This document shows, one piece after another, positions 1 through 7,490 of a DNA stretch of 64,000 nt. The notes below the pieces were generated by a model. That model saw nothing but the letters and a program-made list of their open reading frames with translations, was not told where the DNA came from and ran no database searches. How positions within the stretch are numbered: position 1 is the stretch's first letter; each line of letters opens with the position of its first letter. The position numbers were made by a program, and so were the translations under genes. Source of the DNA: Algihabitans sp965233705 (lineage in GTDB: Bacteria; Pseudomonadota; Alphaproteobacteria; Kiloniellales; DSM-21159); NCBI GenBank assembly GCA_965233705.1, contig CBDDTF010000001.1:1054001-1118000 (forward strand), read 5' to 3'.

Positions 1-261
1 GAGGCGGCCAGCACGGCGGCGCGCCAGCGCTTCCGCGCCATCATGATGACGGCGCTGACCTTCATCATCGGCTGTCTTCCGCTGGTCTTCGCCAGCGGCG
101 CCGGCGCCGCCAGCCGCCAGGAAATCGGCACGGTGGTGGTCGGCGGCATGGTCGCGGCGAGCTCGCTCGCCCTGCTGTTCGTGCCGCTGGCCTACCGCCT
201 GGTCGACCAGCTCTCCGACCGCCGCAAGGCCCGCACGACCAAGGGGGGGACGGCGGCGTAG
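1..261 (+). CDS. RND efflux transporter permease, C-terminal fragment
   Basis: The open frame is already running at base 1 and stops at 261, so only the last 86 residues of the protein are here. The segment RAIMMTALTFIIGCLPLVFA followed by GAGAASRQEIGTVVVGGMVA matches the conserved end of the transmembrane region in AcrB/MexB (HAE1) permeases, and the tail is short and basic. These permeases are inner-membrane proton antiporters that export drugs through a tripartite complex. The rest of the operon lies to the left of the window. The gene ends just before the att site of the downstream island and seems intact at its 3' end. Confidence 0.9.
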   Translation, partial: EAASTAARQRFRAIMMTALTFIIGCLPLVFASGAGAASRQEIGTVVVGGMVAASSLALLFVPLAYRLVDQLSDRRKARTTKGGTAA

Positions 262-321
262 GGCCCGCCGCCGATTGCGGGCAGTCTCTCCGGCTGTTTC
301 AGAAGGGAGAGGCTGGGCATA

Positions 322-338
322 TGGCTGGGGCGCCAGGA
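322..338. repeat. attL: distal copy of the 17-bp att direct repeat
   Basis: The 17 bases tggctggggcgccagga are identical to 4432-4448, which is the 3' end of tRNA-Gln including the encoded CCA. The bases on either side differ. This is the duplicated tRNA end left when an element recombines into a tRNA gene. The integrase starts 117 bp to the right. Confidence 0.9.
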
Positions 339-454
339 AACTCAGCACGAAGATTCTCCGGCGTTGGAAACCAACAACTTGTTGATTTGGCACAGGTTCT
401 CCGTAATGAAGTGTTACGTCAGCCGATTACGGCGAGCTGCTACGGAGTCCCCAG

Positions 455-2152
455 GTGTCACTGGCTACGAACATCGTGCGGCGCGGGGCACGCTATTATG
501 TCCGCGTAGCGGTTCCCGCCGATCTACAGGGTGCGCTCGGACGGAAAGAGATTTGGAAGACGCTGGGCACATCGAGCCCTAGTGAAGCGCGCAGACTTGC
601 TCCTGGGCTGTTGGAGTCCGTGCATCGACTGTTCGAGGAGCAGCGCGCCAAGATCGCTCCAAGCGCCGATGCTGTCGCAAATGCTGTCTGGGAGTTCTAC
701 AGGCGCGAGCTCGTTCTGGACGAACATGATCGGCTGCACATCGCCGGTAGTCGCACGCGCGCCGAAATCGGCCCTATGTTTCGCGAGTTTGAACTGCCCG
801 AGCTGCGCAAGCATTTGGCAATCGGTGAAACTGCACTCGTCGAATGGGCTGCTGACGAGATCGTTGAGCGTGAGGGATGGACATTCGAGAAGGGCGGTCT
901 GCCATATCGACGGCTTTGTCAGGCTCTTCTCAAGGCGAAGATTGAGGCTGTAAGCCGTCAGCAGGAACGCGACGCCGGCGACTTTTCCGGTCAGCCGCAT
1001 CCAAACATGCTGCCGCAGTTGATCGATGGGGCGCCCGCTGACGACAAGGCGCATCCGGGTACCGGACTTCGGTCGCTATACGAGCGCTATGCAAAGGAGC
1101 AAGCCGAGCGGGTTACAAGCGACACGCTTGAGCAGAACCGAAAAATCATCGAGCTTTTCGTCGCTTTCGTTGGCGAGGGCGCGACGGCACGGGCAATGAC
1201 GCGAAAGAACGTGGCGGCATGGAAAGACCTGCTGGCCGAGTGGCCGATCAAGGCGGCGGAGGTTGGCGAGTTCAAGGGTAAGAAGCCAAAGCAGATCGTC
1301 GAGATGAATAAGCGGCTCGGTCGCCCTACGATCTCATCGAGAACCATCAACAAGTATCTTACGGCTCTGAGCGCTTTTTGCAGATGGCTCAAGCACCGAG
1401 GTGAGATCGCCGAAAACCCGGTCGAGGGAAATCTGATACCGACCGATAAAACGCGAACTTCCGTACAGCCTTATACGAACGAGCAGCTTAATCTCATTTT
1501 TCGCTCGCCAGTCTATTGTGGTTGTCTCTCAAGCGACCGCGATCATCTTCCCGGGTCACATCAGATCACGGATCACCGGTACTGGTTGCCTCTCATGTCG
1601 CTGTTCAGTGGCGCGAGACTGGGAGAGCTATGTCAGCTTCTGCTGACCGACATTCGGGAAGAGGATGGCCGCTGGGTCATGCACATCACGACTGAGGACG
1701 ATCCCGACAAGAGACTGAAAAGCAAGAACGCCTACCGCACCGTCCCGCTTCATGCATGTCTTGTGCGGCTTGGGTTGCTCGAACGACGCGAGCGGCTGAA
1801 AGAAGCCGGCGCAAAGCGTCTCTTCCCCGAATTGAAGCCTGACGCCCGTGGCTTCTTGTCTGGCCGCGTCTCGCGCTGGTATGGCCGCTACGCGGTTCGC
1901 GTCGGAGTGAAACATGACAAGTCTGTCAATTTTCACTCGTTCCGGCACTCGTTCATCGACGCGCTTCGGCGCGCTGGTCACTATCAGGCTGAGTTTCAGC
2001 CTTTGATCGGTCATGGGAACCGGACCGTGACTGACCGCTATGGGCGATTACCGGACGGGACAATAGAGAGGCGTGCTCAAATGATCGATAGCATTCGGTA
2101 TGACGGGCTCGATCTCGATCATCTTTTGTCGAGAACCACCAAGATCGTATGA
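455..2152 (+). CDS. Tyrosine site-specific recombinase (island integrase)
   Basis: The 565-residue protein catalyses excision and integration of the surrounding island. The N-terminus (NIVRRGARYYVRVAVPADL) resembles the short arm-type or DUF6538 domain of alphaproteobacterial integrases. A SAM-like core-binding domain follows at about 205-320 and the catalytic domain at about 335-545. The active-site set is visible: R388 (GARLGEL), a lysine in the beta-hairpin near KSKNAYRTVPLH, H494 and R497 (FHSFRHSF), H520 (LIGHG) and the nucleophile Y529 (TDRYG). The start is GTG at 455; no ATG fits the homologous beginning. It lies next to attL and reads inward. The nearest chromosomal target is the tRNA-Gln at the other end of the element. 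Confidence 0.93.
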   Translation: MSLATNIVRRGARYYVRVAVPADLQGALGRKEIWKTLGTSSPSEARRLAPGLLESVHRLFEEQRAKIAPSADAVANAVWEFYRRELVLDEHDRLHIAGSRTRAEIGPMFREFELPELRKHLAIGETALVEWAADEIVEREGWTFEKGGLPYRRLCQALLKAKIEAVSRQQERDAGDFSGQPHPNMLPQLIDGAPADDKAHPGTGLRSLYERYAKEQAERVTSDTLEQNRKIIELFVAFVGEGATARAMTRKNVAAWKDLLAEWPIKAAEVGEFKGKKPKQIVEMNKRLGRPTISSRTINKYLTALSAFCRWLKHRGEIAENPVEGNLIPTDKTRTSVQPYTNEQLNLIFRSPVYCGCLSSDRDHLPGSHQITDHRYWLPLMSLFSGARLGELCQLLLTDIREEDGRWVMHITTEDDPDKRLKSKNAYRTVPLHACLVRLGLLERRERLKEAGAKRLFPELKPDARGFLSGRVSRWYGRYAVRVGVKHDKSVNFHSFRHSFIDALRRAGHYQAEFQPLIGHGNRTVTDRYGRLPDGTIERRAQMIDSIRYDGLDLDHLLSRTTKIV

Positions 2153-2404
2153 AGCATTTTTGTTTCAGGGGCTTCGAATGTCGGTCTAGCGTCAAGCTAA
2201 CGTCAATCGATTATCGAGAATATTTTGATATTGGCTTGGCCGTCGCTTCTGCGCGAAATGCGCTGCTTCCGCTCCGTCACTGCTGTTGATCTATGTCCAA
2301 AAGCGAAATCCGAAAAGATCGTCTAAACATTCACAGAGACGTACAGACTCTGCGGCTTCTCTTGATTTCCGGGCTGCTTCCAACCGTTCGTCGGATACGT
2401 CGTC
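2153..2404. other. Non-coding stretch between integrase and IS630 element
   Basis: About 250 bp of moderately AT-rich island DNA. I see no convincing coding frame, RNA gene or terminator. Before the IS inserted, it was continuous with 3462-3615, also without a recognised gene. Confidence 0.5.
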
Positions 2405-2497
2405 TAGAGCATTTTCCGACCTGCTGGAGTCGAAGGGGATTCCCATGCGTCGAGAAATGTGATTCACGATGTAGGCTGGTGGAGGAGGCCAGCTTGC

Positions 2498-2878
2498 ATG
2501 ACGCGACCTCTTTCGAACGACCTAAGACAGCGCGTGATCCGTGCGGTGGAAGGCGGGCTCTCCTGCCGAAGGGCCGCGGATCGGTTCGGGATTGCCCCCT
2601 CGACGGCGATCAAGTGGATGGATCGCTATCGACGGCTCGGGCACACCGAGCCCCGGCCGCTGGGCGGCGACCGCCGTTCGCACCGGATCGAAGTCTATGC
2701 CGACGAACTCCTGGCCCTGATCGACGAACGGCCGGACATCACTCTGGAGGAGATGGCGGCGCATCTCGAAGAGGCCCATGGCGCCGTCTTCTCGTTGAGC
2801 ACGATCTGGCGTTTGCTGGACCGGCATGGCCTCAGCTTCAAAAAAAACCGCGCATGCATCCGAGCAGCAGCGGGCTGA
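2498..2878 (+). CDS. IS630-family transposase, OrfA (helix-turn-helix part)
   Basis: The ATG at 2498 is preceded by GGAGGAGG at 2481. Residues 1-60 form a helix-turn-helix DNA-binding domain (LSCRRAADRFGIAPSTAIKW) that binds the terminal repeats, and the remainder is a winged-helix linker. The frame leaves the transposase at an A8 run (2840-2847). After FKK, the family sequence continues in the next frame as TAHASEQ. In the original frame, translation runs on to 2878 with unrelated residues. Full transposase therefore needs a +1 shift, or transcript slippage that drops one A or adds two, on the A8 run. Two-frame arrangements occur in several IS630 members, so I do not call it a pseudogene. 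Confidence 0.88.
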   Translation: MTRPLSNDLRQRVIRAVEGGLSCRRAADRFGIAPSTAIKWMDRYRRLGHTEPRPLGGDRRSHRIEVYADELLALIDERPDITLEEMAAHLEEAHGAVFSLSTIWRLLDRHGLSFKKNRACIRAAAG

Positions 2879-3446
2879 CGTGCTACGTCGCAGGCGCGCC
2901 TGGTTCGCACGGCAGATCGAGCTCCTGCCCGAGCGTCTTGTCTTCATCGACGAAACCGGAGCCTCCACCAAGATGGCGCGCCGCTACGGCCGCGCGCCAA
3001 GAGGCGAACGCTGTCGGGCGCCCGTCCCGCACGGCCACTGGAAGACGACCACCTTCGTCGGCGCGCTCCGTCTCGACGGCATGACCGCTCCCATGGTCCT
3101 TGATGGCCCGATGCACGGCCAAGCCTTCATCGCCTATGTCGAACAAGTTCTGATCCCGCCCCTCAATCCTGGCGATGTCGTCGTCATGGACAATCTACCG
3201 GCCCACAAACCCATCGCCGTCCGCGAGGCCATTGAAGCCGCCGGAGCCGAACTGCTCTACCTCCCGCCCTACAGTCCCGACTTCAATCCGATCGAGATGG
3301 CATTCTCAAAGCTCAAGGCCTTCCTCAAGAAGATCGCAGCCCGCACCGTCGACGACCTCTGGGACGCCATCGCCGAAGCCGTCGACATCTTCACGCCGGA
3401 TGAGTGTGAAAACTACTTCGCTGCTGCCGGATATGACCGTGATTGA
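2826..3446 (+). CDS. IS630-family transposase, OrfB (DDE catalytic part)
   Basis: This frame carries the RNase H-like catalytic domain. The DDE residues are in LVFIDETGAS (first Asp), VVMDNLPAHK (second Asp) and DFNPIEMAFSKLK (Glu). Homology with OrfA begins at the A8 run near 2840, and the residues before it (MASAS) overlap OrfA, so the ATG at 2826 may or may not be used independently. The frame ends at 3446, overlapping the right inverted repeat as is common in this family. The domain is full length, so the element may be active if frameshifting occurs. Confidence 0.9.
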   Translation: MASASKKTAHASEQQRADVLRRRRAWFARQIELLPERLVFIDETGASTKMARRYGRAPRGERCRAPVPHGHWKTTTFVGALRLDGMTAPMVLDGPMHGQAFIAYVEQVLIPPLNPGDVVVMDNLPAHKPIAVREAIEAAGAELLYLPPYSPDFNPIEMAFSKLKAFLKKIAARTVDDLWDAIAEAVDIFTPDECENYFAAAGYDRD

Positions 3447-3615
3447 TCGGAAAATGCTCTAGCTCGGTGGTGCTGATTGCCGGTTGTCGGAACGCGTTCA
3501 CCACGTCACCCACGAACCAGGGCGGCGGTTGTGTGCGCGGGAAACAGGTGAAGCTAACCGTCACTGGATTTGATCGCTCGCAGCGAGCTCGCTTAGCTCC
3601 GGATTTACTTGCTGT

Positions 3616-4266
3616 CTACTCATGCGCAGTAATCTGCCCATCTTGCGCCTGGAGGTCTACAACGCATCGAGATAGTTGCCGGCGGCCACTCTTGTGGTGG
3701 ACCAGTTTTAGCCTTGCTGTGATTCGCTTGGGTTGTGACATTTTCTCTATATCAGATTTGCTCACCATCAAATCCGAATAAATATCTTTTGTGATATCAG
3801 ATGTTTTTGCCTCGGATCTTGCTTCACCACGTACTAGGCTAAACCACTCAAAGCCGTTATTTATCCAAAAACCAGCAGGAATTTTGACGTACGGGCCATG
3901 CGTTTCTTTGCGTCCCCAAATCTGCACGTCTGCATCAACGGCAGCTTGCTGTAATGCGCGAGTGTAAGGTGTGACAGCATCAGTTTTGCATATTACATCT
4001 TCCAAAAAATCGCAGTCCCACTTTCCTAGCGCTAGATAAGCAAGGGCTTCCGTCAGAGACACGTCCCGTTTTGGTAGCGAATACTCTTCATTCTTATTTG
4101 TATTCCGCGACACAAGCCAGGATATCACGGCGCCCAGGAACAAAATGACGGCAACTGAATAGCAGGCGTAGCCCAGCCATTGTGGAATTTTCGGCCACAT
4201 CATGGGCGTAACCAGCAAAACGATTTCGACAGCGCTCACAAGCGCCAGCTTTGCCCAAGGTCCCAT
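3616..4266 (-). CDS. Unknown membrane-anchored cargo protein of the island
   Basis: The 216-residue protein starts with two predicted transmembrane helices (about residues 5-23 and 30-52). A polar linker (SRNTNKNEEYSLPKRD) and a soluble domain follow, including LTEALAYLALGKWDCDFLED and an IWGRK...YVKIPAGFW segment. I do not recognise the family. It is the only non-mobility gene in the element and points toward the tRNA-distal side. Codon use is AT-rich relative to the chromosome, supporting acquisition from elsewhere. The start at 4266 has GGAGGAA upstream, but at a long spacing of about 14 bases and inside a hairpin loop. A role in phage or plasmid competition would be typical for such cargo, but that is only a guess. 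Confidence 0.7.
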   Translation of the reverse strand: MGPWAKLALVSAVEIVLLVTPMMWPKIPQWLGYACYSVAVILFLGAVISWLVSRNTNKNEEYSLPKRDVSLTEALAYLALGKWDCDFLEDVICKTDAVTPYTRALQQAAVDADVQIWGRKETHGPYVKIPAGFWINNGFEWFSLVRGEARSEAKTSDITKDIYSDLMVSKSDIEKMSQPKRITARLKLVHHKSGRRQLSRCVVDLQAQDGQITAHE

Positions 4267-4273
4267 TCAGGCA

Positions 4274-4299
4274 GCATAGCCTTCCTCCGACGGCTATGC
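4274..4299 (-). promoter_or_regulatory. Hairpin presenting the ribosome-binding site of the cargo gene
   Basis: In the transcript of the cargo gene, GCATAGCC and GGCTATGC form a perfect 8-bp stem. The 10-base loop contains the Shine-Dalgarno-like GGAGGAA. The start codon lies 7 bases after the stem. This could modulate translation; no ligand or partner is evident. Confidence 0.4.
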
Positions 4300-4431
4300 A
4301 GCATCGTGACACCCCTACGTGCATTTGCTGCATAGTGCCGCGAATTTGCAGCAGAGGACTGCTACGGCTATCTACGTTTGGGAGGTCCGGCGCAAGATTT
4401 AAGTATCTGATTTTATTTAAAAAAACCAAAC

Positions 4432-4448
4432 TGGCTGGGGCGCCAGGA
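4432..4448. repeat. attR: tRNA-proximal copy of the att repeat
   Basis: Identical over 17 bases to 322-338. It covers the CCA, the acceptor strand and part of the T-stem of tRNA-Gln, so the tRNA stays complete after integration. Confidence 0.9.
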
Positions 4449-4505
4449 TTCGAACCTGGGATCACGGGACCAAAACCCGTTGCCTTACCGCTTGGCTACG
4501 CCCCA
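4432..4505 (-). tRNA. tRNA-Gln(TTG)
   Basis: On the minus strand the 74 bases fold as a cloverleaf. The acceptor TGGGGCG pairs with CGCCCCA, the D-arm is GCC/GGC, and the anticodon stem ACGGG/CCCGT encloses TTTTGGT with anticodon TTG. The T-arm is CCAGG-TTCGAAT-CCTGG, followed by discriminator G and an encoded CCA. A U1-A72 first pair is typical of bacterial tRNA-Gln. A T-rich run just past the 3' end (complement of 4421-4427) may terminate transcription, although that sequence now belongs to the integrated island. Confidence 0.96.
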
Positions 4506-4589
4506 GCAGCGGCGAGGCAGAACCTAGCGAGCGGCGGGGCGCTCGGCAAGATGTCGGCCCCGGCTTTCGCGGCCGCCGGCCGGGGCGTC

Positions 4590-5477
4590 TCAGCGGCCGG
4601 CGATCGCGTCGCTCATCAGCGGCGCGGCGCGCACCCACCAGTGCGGCTGGGCGGCGGCTAGCAGCGCGGCGGCGCGGCGCGCCTCGGCCTCGCCGGCGTA
4701 GAGCCCGAAGCAGGTCGCGCCGGAGCCGCTCATGCGCGCCAGCAGACAGTCCGGCGTGGCCGCCAGGGCCTCCAGCGCCGCCGGGATCGCCGGCTCCAGC
4801 GCGCAGGCCGCGGCCTGCAGGTCGTTGCGCCCGCGCGCCAGCCAGGCGGCCAGGGCGGCGGCGTCGCGCGGCGGCGTCTGCCAGCGCAGCGGCGCGGAGA
4901 AGCCGCCGCTGCGCGCGCGGAAGACGCTGGCGGTCGACAGCGCCACGCCCGGGTTGGCCAGCACCAACCAGGCCGGCGGCAGCGGTCCGGCCGGCGCCAG
5001 GGTCTCGCCGATACCGCCCATCCAGGCCGGCCGGCCGTAGAGGCAGACCGGCACGTCGGCGCCGACCGCCGCGCCGATGCGCTGCAGCTCCTCCTCCGAC
5101 AGCCCGCAGCCCCACAGGGCGTCGAGCGCAATCAGCGCGGCGGCCGCGTCGCTGGAGCCGCCGCCCAGCCCGGCCGCCACCGGCAGGCGCTTGTCGAGGC
5201 GCAGGCGCGCGCCGGGCCGCGTCGCCGCGTCGGGCGGCGCCGCCGTATCGCGCAGCAGCCGCGCGGCACGCAGCACCAGGTTGTCGGCGCCCGCCCCCAT
5301 GGCCCCGGCACCGGGGCCGCGCTCCTCCAGGCCGAGGGTCTCGGCCGGCGCGACCTCCAGACAGTCGCCGACCCCGGCGAAGACCACCAGGCTGTCGAGC
5401 AGGTGGTAGCCGTCGGCCCGCTTGCCGAGCAGGTGCAGCGTCAGGTTGACCTTGGCGGGCGCGGGATAGGCCGGCAT
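4590..5477 (-). CDS. ispE: 4-diphosphocytidyl-2-C-methyl-D-erythritol kinase
   Basis: IspE phosphorylates CDP-methylerythritol at the 2-hydroxyl in the MEP isoprenoid pathway, in the cytosol. The 295-residue GHMP kinase shows the substrate motif PAKVNLTLHLLGKRADGYH (8-25), the ATP-binding glycine loop GLGGGSSDAA (103-112) and the C-terminal motif MSGSGATCFGLY. Length is normal for the family. The start MPAYPAPAKVNL lies 7 bases after the stop of the upstream TPR gene, so the two are probably co-transcribed. Confidence 0.95.
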   Translation of the reverse strand: MPAYPAPAKVNLTLHLLGKRADGYHLLDSLVVFAGVGDCLEVAPAETLGLEERGPGAGAMGAGADNLVLRAARLLRDTAAPPDAATRPGARLRLDKRLPVAAGLGGGSSDAAAALIALDALWGCGLSEEELQRIGAAVGADVPVCLYGRPAWMGGIGETLAPAGPLPPAWLVLANPGVALSTASVFRARSGGFSAPLRWQTPPRDAAALAAWLARGRNDLQAAACALEPAIPAALEALAATPDCLLARMSGSGATCFGLYAGEAEARRAAALLAAAQPHWWVRAAPLMSDAIAGR

Positions 5478-5484
5478 CGCGCGC

Positions 5485-7239
5485 CTAGAGATCCTCGCCC
5501 TCGGGCGGCAGGCCGGCGTCCAGCTTGCGCGCGATCGCCTCGGCCTGGCCCTCCTCGGTCGGGTCCAGCGAGAGGGCGCGCTGCCACTGCACCCGGGCCT
5601 CGCGCTTGCGGCCGGTGCGCCAGTAGGCGTCGCCCAGGTGGTCGTTGATCGTCGGGTCCATCGGCTTCAGCTCGATGGCGTGCTCGAGCTGCTCGACCGC
5701 CTCGGCGTAGCGGCCGAGGCGGTAGTAGACCCAGCCGAGGGAGTCGACGATGTAGCCGTCCTGGGGCCGCAGTTCGACCGCCTTGATCAGCATCTCCTCG
5801 GCCCGCTCCAGGTTCTTTTCCTGCTCGACCCAGGAGTAGGCGAGGTAGTTGAGCACGTAGGGCTGCTCGGGGCTGAGCTCCAGCGCCTTGAGGAAGTCGG
5901 CCTCCGCCTTCGGCCACTGCTTGGAGCGCTCGTAGGCGATGCCGCGGAAATAGAGCAGCGCCCAGTGGCGCTCCTGCAGACTGTCGAGCCGGGCGACCGC
6001 CTGCTCGTAGGCCTCGGCGGCCGGCTCCCAGTTCTCCTGGCTGCGCTCGAAGTTGCCGATGCGGTACCAGGGCTCGAAGCGCTCCGGCCGGGCCGCCGCC
6101 AGGCTCTTCAGGTCGCCGATCGCCTGGTCGGTCCGCTCCAGCTCGTGCAGCTCCTCGGCGATGCGCAGCCCGACCACCCAGCCGTAGGCCGAGTCCGCCG
6201 GCACGCTCCGGTAGGCCGCGATGGCGTCGGCGTGGCGCTGCTGGTCCTGCAGCAGCTCGCCGATCAGCACCCGCGCGGCATGGAAGTCGGGGTCCAGCTC
6301 CAGTGCCAGGTGCGCATAGGCGAGCGAGAGCTGGCCGCCGCGCTCGCGCGCCAGGATGCCGGCCAGGTCGAACAGGGCCGCGGCGGCGCCGGCGCGCAGG
6401 GAGTCGACGGCCGGGCGCGGCGCCCCCTCGCCCTGGCTCAGCTCGCGGCGCAGCGGCTCCAGCATCAGGTCCTCGGGGTTGGCGGCCCGGTAGTCGGCGT
6501 AGAGCTGCTCTGCCCGCTCGGCCTGGCCGCTGCGCGCGAAGTAGTTGCCGGCCAGCACGGTCAGCCGCAGATTGCGCCCCTCGCTGGCCTCCAGCGCCGC
6601 CTCGTAGGCCTGCTCGGCCGCCGGGTCGTCCAGATAGTCCAGCAGCAGCGCGCGCTGGAGCTGCGCCAGCACGGCCAGGCCGCGCCGCTCGGCCAGGCCG
6701 TCCAGGCGCGTCACCGCCTCGGCGCCGGAAACGTCGGCCGCCGCCCAGGCGCCCAGCAGGTCGATCAGCAGGTCGGCCAGCCCCCCCTCGCCGAGCTGGC
6801 GCAGCTCGCCGGCGGCGGCGGCCGGCTTGTCGGCGACGAAGGCGTCGACCGCGCGCAGCAGGTGCGGCAGGCCCTCGTCGGCCGACACCCGCAGGAGGCG
6901 GTCGCTCAGCGCGCGCGCGGCCTGCAGCCGTCCCTCGGCCAGCAGCAGCCCGAAGGTGTTGCGCAGCAGGTCGATGTCCTCGACCCGCTCGTCCTGGGCG
7001 ACCTTGTTGAAGAAGGTGGCGGCCCGTCCGTAGTCGCCCAGGCGGCTGGCGACCAGCCCGGCGAGATAGTTGCCGTAGAGCGCGCCCTGGGGCGTGGTCG
7101 CCCCGTCATCCTGGCCGGACGTCGGCGCCGCGGCACGCTCCTGCGTCGCGGCGAGAGCGGAGGCGGCGGCGCCGGCGGTGGCGACGCCGAGGCAGCCGGC
7201 CAGCGTGAGCGCGAGGAGGCGGCGCGGACGAAGGGACAT
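5485..7239 (-). CDS. Secreted tetratricopeptide-repeat protein
   Basis: The 584-residue protein has an N-terminal signal peptide (RRLLALTLAGCLGVATAGAA...ASALA) and then consecutive helical TPR units to the end. The best-defined are in the C-terminal third, for example around YVLNYLAYSWVEQ and YIVDSLGWVYYRLGRYAEAV. TPR proteins are scaffolds for protein contacts, and the signal peptide places this one in the periplasm or at the outer membrane. It directly precedes ispE on the same strand, an arrangement I recall from other alphaproteobacteria. No enzymatic motif is visible, so its partners are unknown. Confidence 0.85.
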   Translation of the reverse strand: MSLRPRRLLALTLAGCLGVATAGAAASALAATQERAAAPTSGQDDGATTPQGALYGNYLAGLVASRLGDYGRAATFFNKVAQDERVEDIDLLRNTFGLLLAEGRLQAARALSDRLLRVSADEGLPHLLRAVDAFVADKPAAAAGELRQLGEGGLADLLIDLLGAWAAADVSGAEAVTRLDGLAERRGLAVLAQLQRALLLDYLDDPAAEQAYEAALEASEGRNLRLTVLAGNYFARSGQAERAEQLYADYRAANPEDLMLEPLRRELSQGEGAPRPAVDSLRAGAAAALFDLAGILARERGGQLSLAYAHLALELDPDFHAARVLIGELLQDQQRHADAIAAYRSVPADSAYGWVVGLRIAEELHELERTDQAIGDLKSLAAARPERFEPWYRIGNFERSQENWEPAAEAYEQAVARLDSLQERHWALLYFRGIAYERSKQWPKAEADFLKALELSPEQPYVLNYLAYSWVEQEKNLERAEEMLIKAVELRPQDGYIVDSLGWVYYRLGRYAEAVEQLEHAIELKPMDPTINDHLGDAYWRTGRKREARVQWQRALSLDPTEEGQAEAIARKLDAGLPPEGEDL

Positions 7240-7490
7240 GGAGACGGTTCCTCAGGGCTGGCGCGGATCGCTGGCACGATTGCCGGCACGGGTCGCCGGC
7301 ACGGAATACCGGCACCGAACGCCGATGGGGCCGGGGCCGGCTTTGCAGCGGCCAGCTTAGTCGCAGAGGCACCGGTTTCGCCAGTTGCCACCGCCCCGGC
7401 CGCACCGGCCACCCGGCGCTTGCCTTGTCACATAGGTGCGCGCGCGGTCAACGCCACGCCCGCGCCCGCCGCGCCCTAGAGGTTCGCGCC

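Larger units (their letters stand above)
2405..3461. mobile_element. IS630-family insertion sequence with TA target duplication
   Basis: The ends are 13-bp inverted repeats, gagcattttccga at 2407-2419 and its complement at 3447-3459, each flanked by TA (2405-2406 and 3460-3461). This is the target-site duplication of the IS630/Tc1-mariner group. The interior is about 1053 bp and holds a two-frame DDE transposase. The repeats are perfect and both frames are otherwise intact, so the insertion looks recent. It is nested inside the tRNA-Gln island between the integrase and the cargo gene. Confidence 0.93.
322..4431. mobile_element. 4.1 kb tRNA-Gln-targeted integrative element
   Basis: The segment is bounded by a perfect 17-bp direct repeat, one copy being the 3' end of tRNA-Gln(TTG), so the element sits immediately downstream of the tRNA in the tRNA's orientation. 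A tyrosine recombinase lies just inside the distal end, the usual layout of tRNA-integrating islands. Base composition is visibly more AT-rich than the surrounding chromosome, with A and T runs at 3740-4130 and 4400-4430 and non-host codon choice in the integrase and cargo gene. Contents are an integrase, an IS630-family insertion with its TA duplication, and one membrane protein of unknown function. No replication, transfer or capsid genes are present, so it is either a minimal island or the remnant of a larger one. Confidence 0.88.

Noticed and set aside
2498..3446. Transposase as a pseudogene
   Set aside because: Both frames are complete up to an A8 slip site and the ends are perfect, which fits programmed frameshifting as well as decay.
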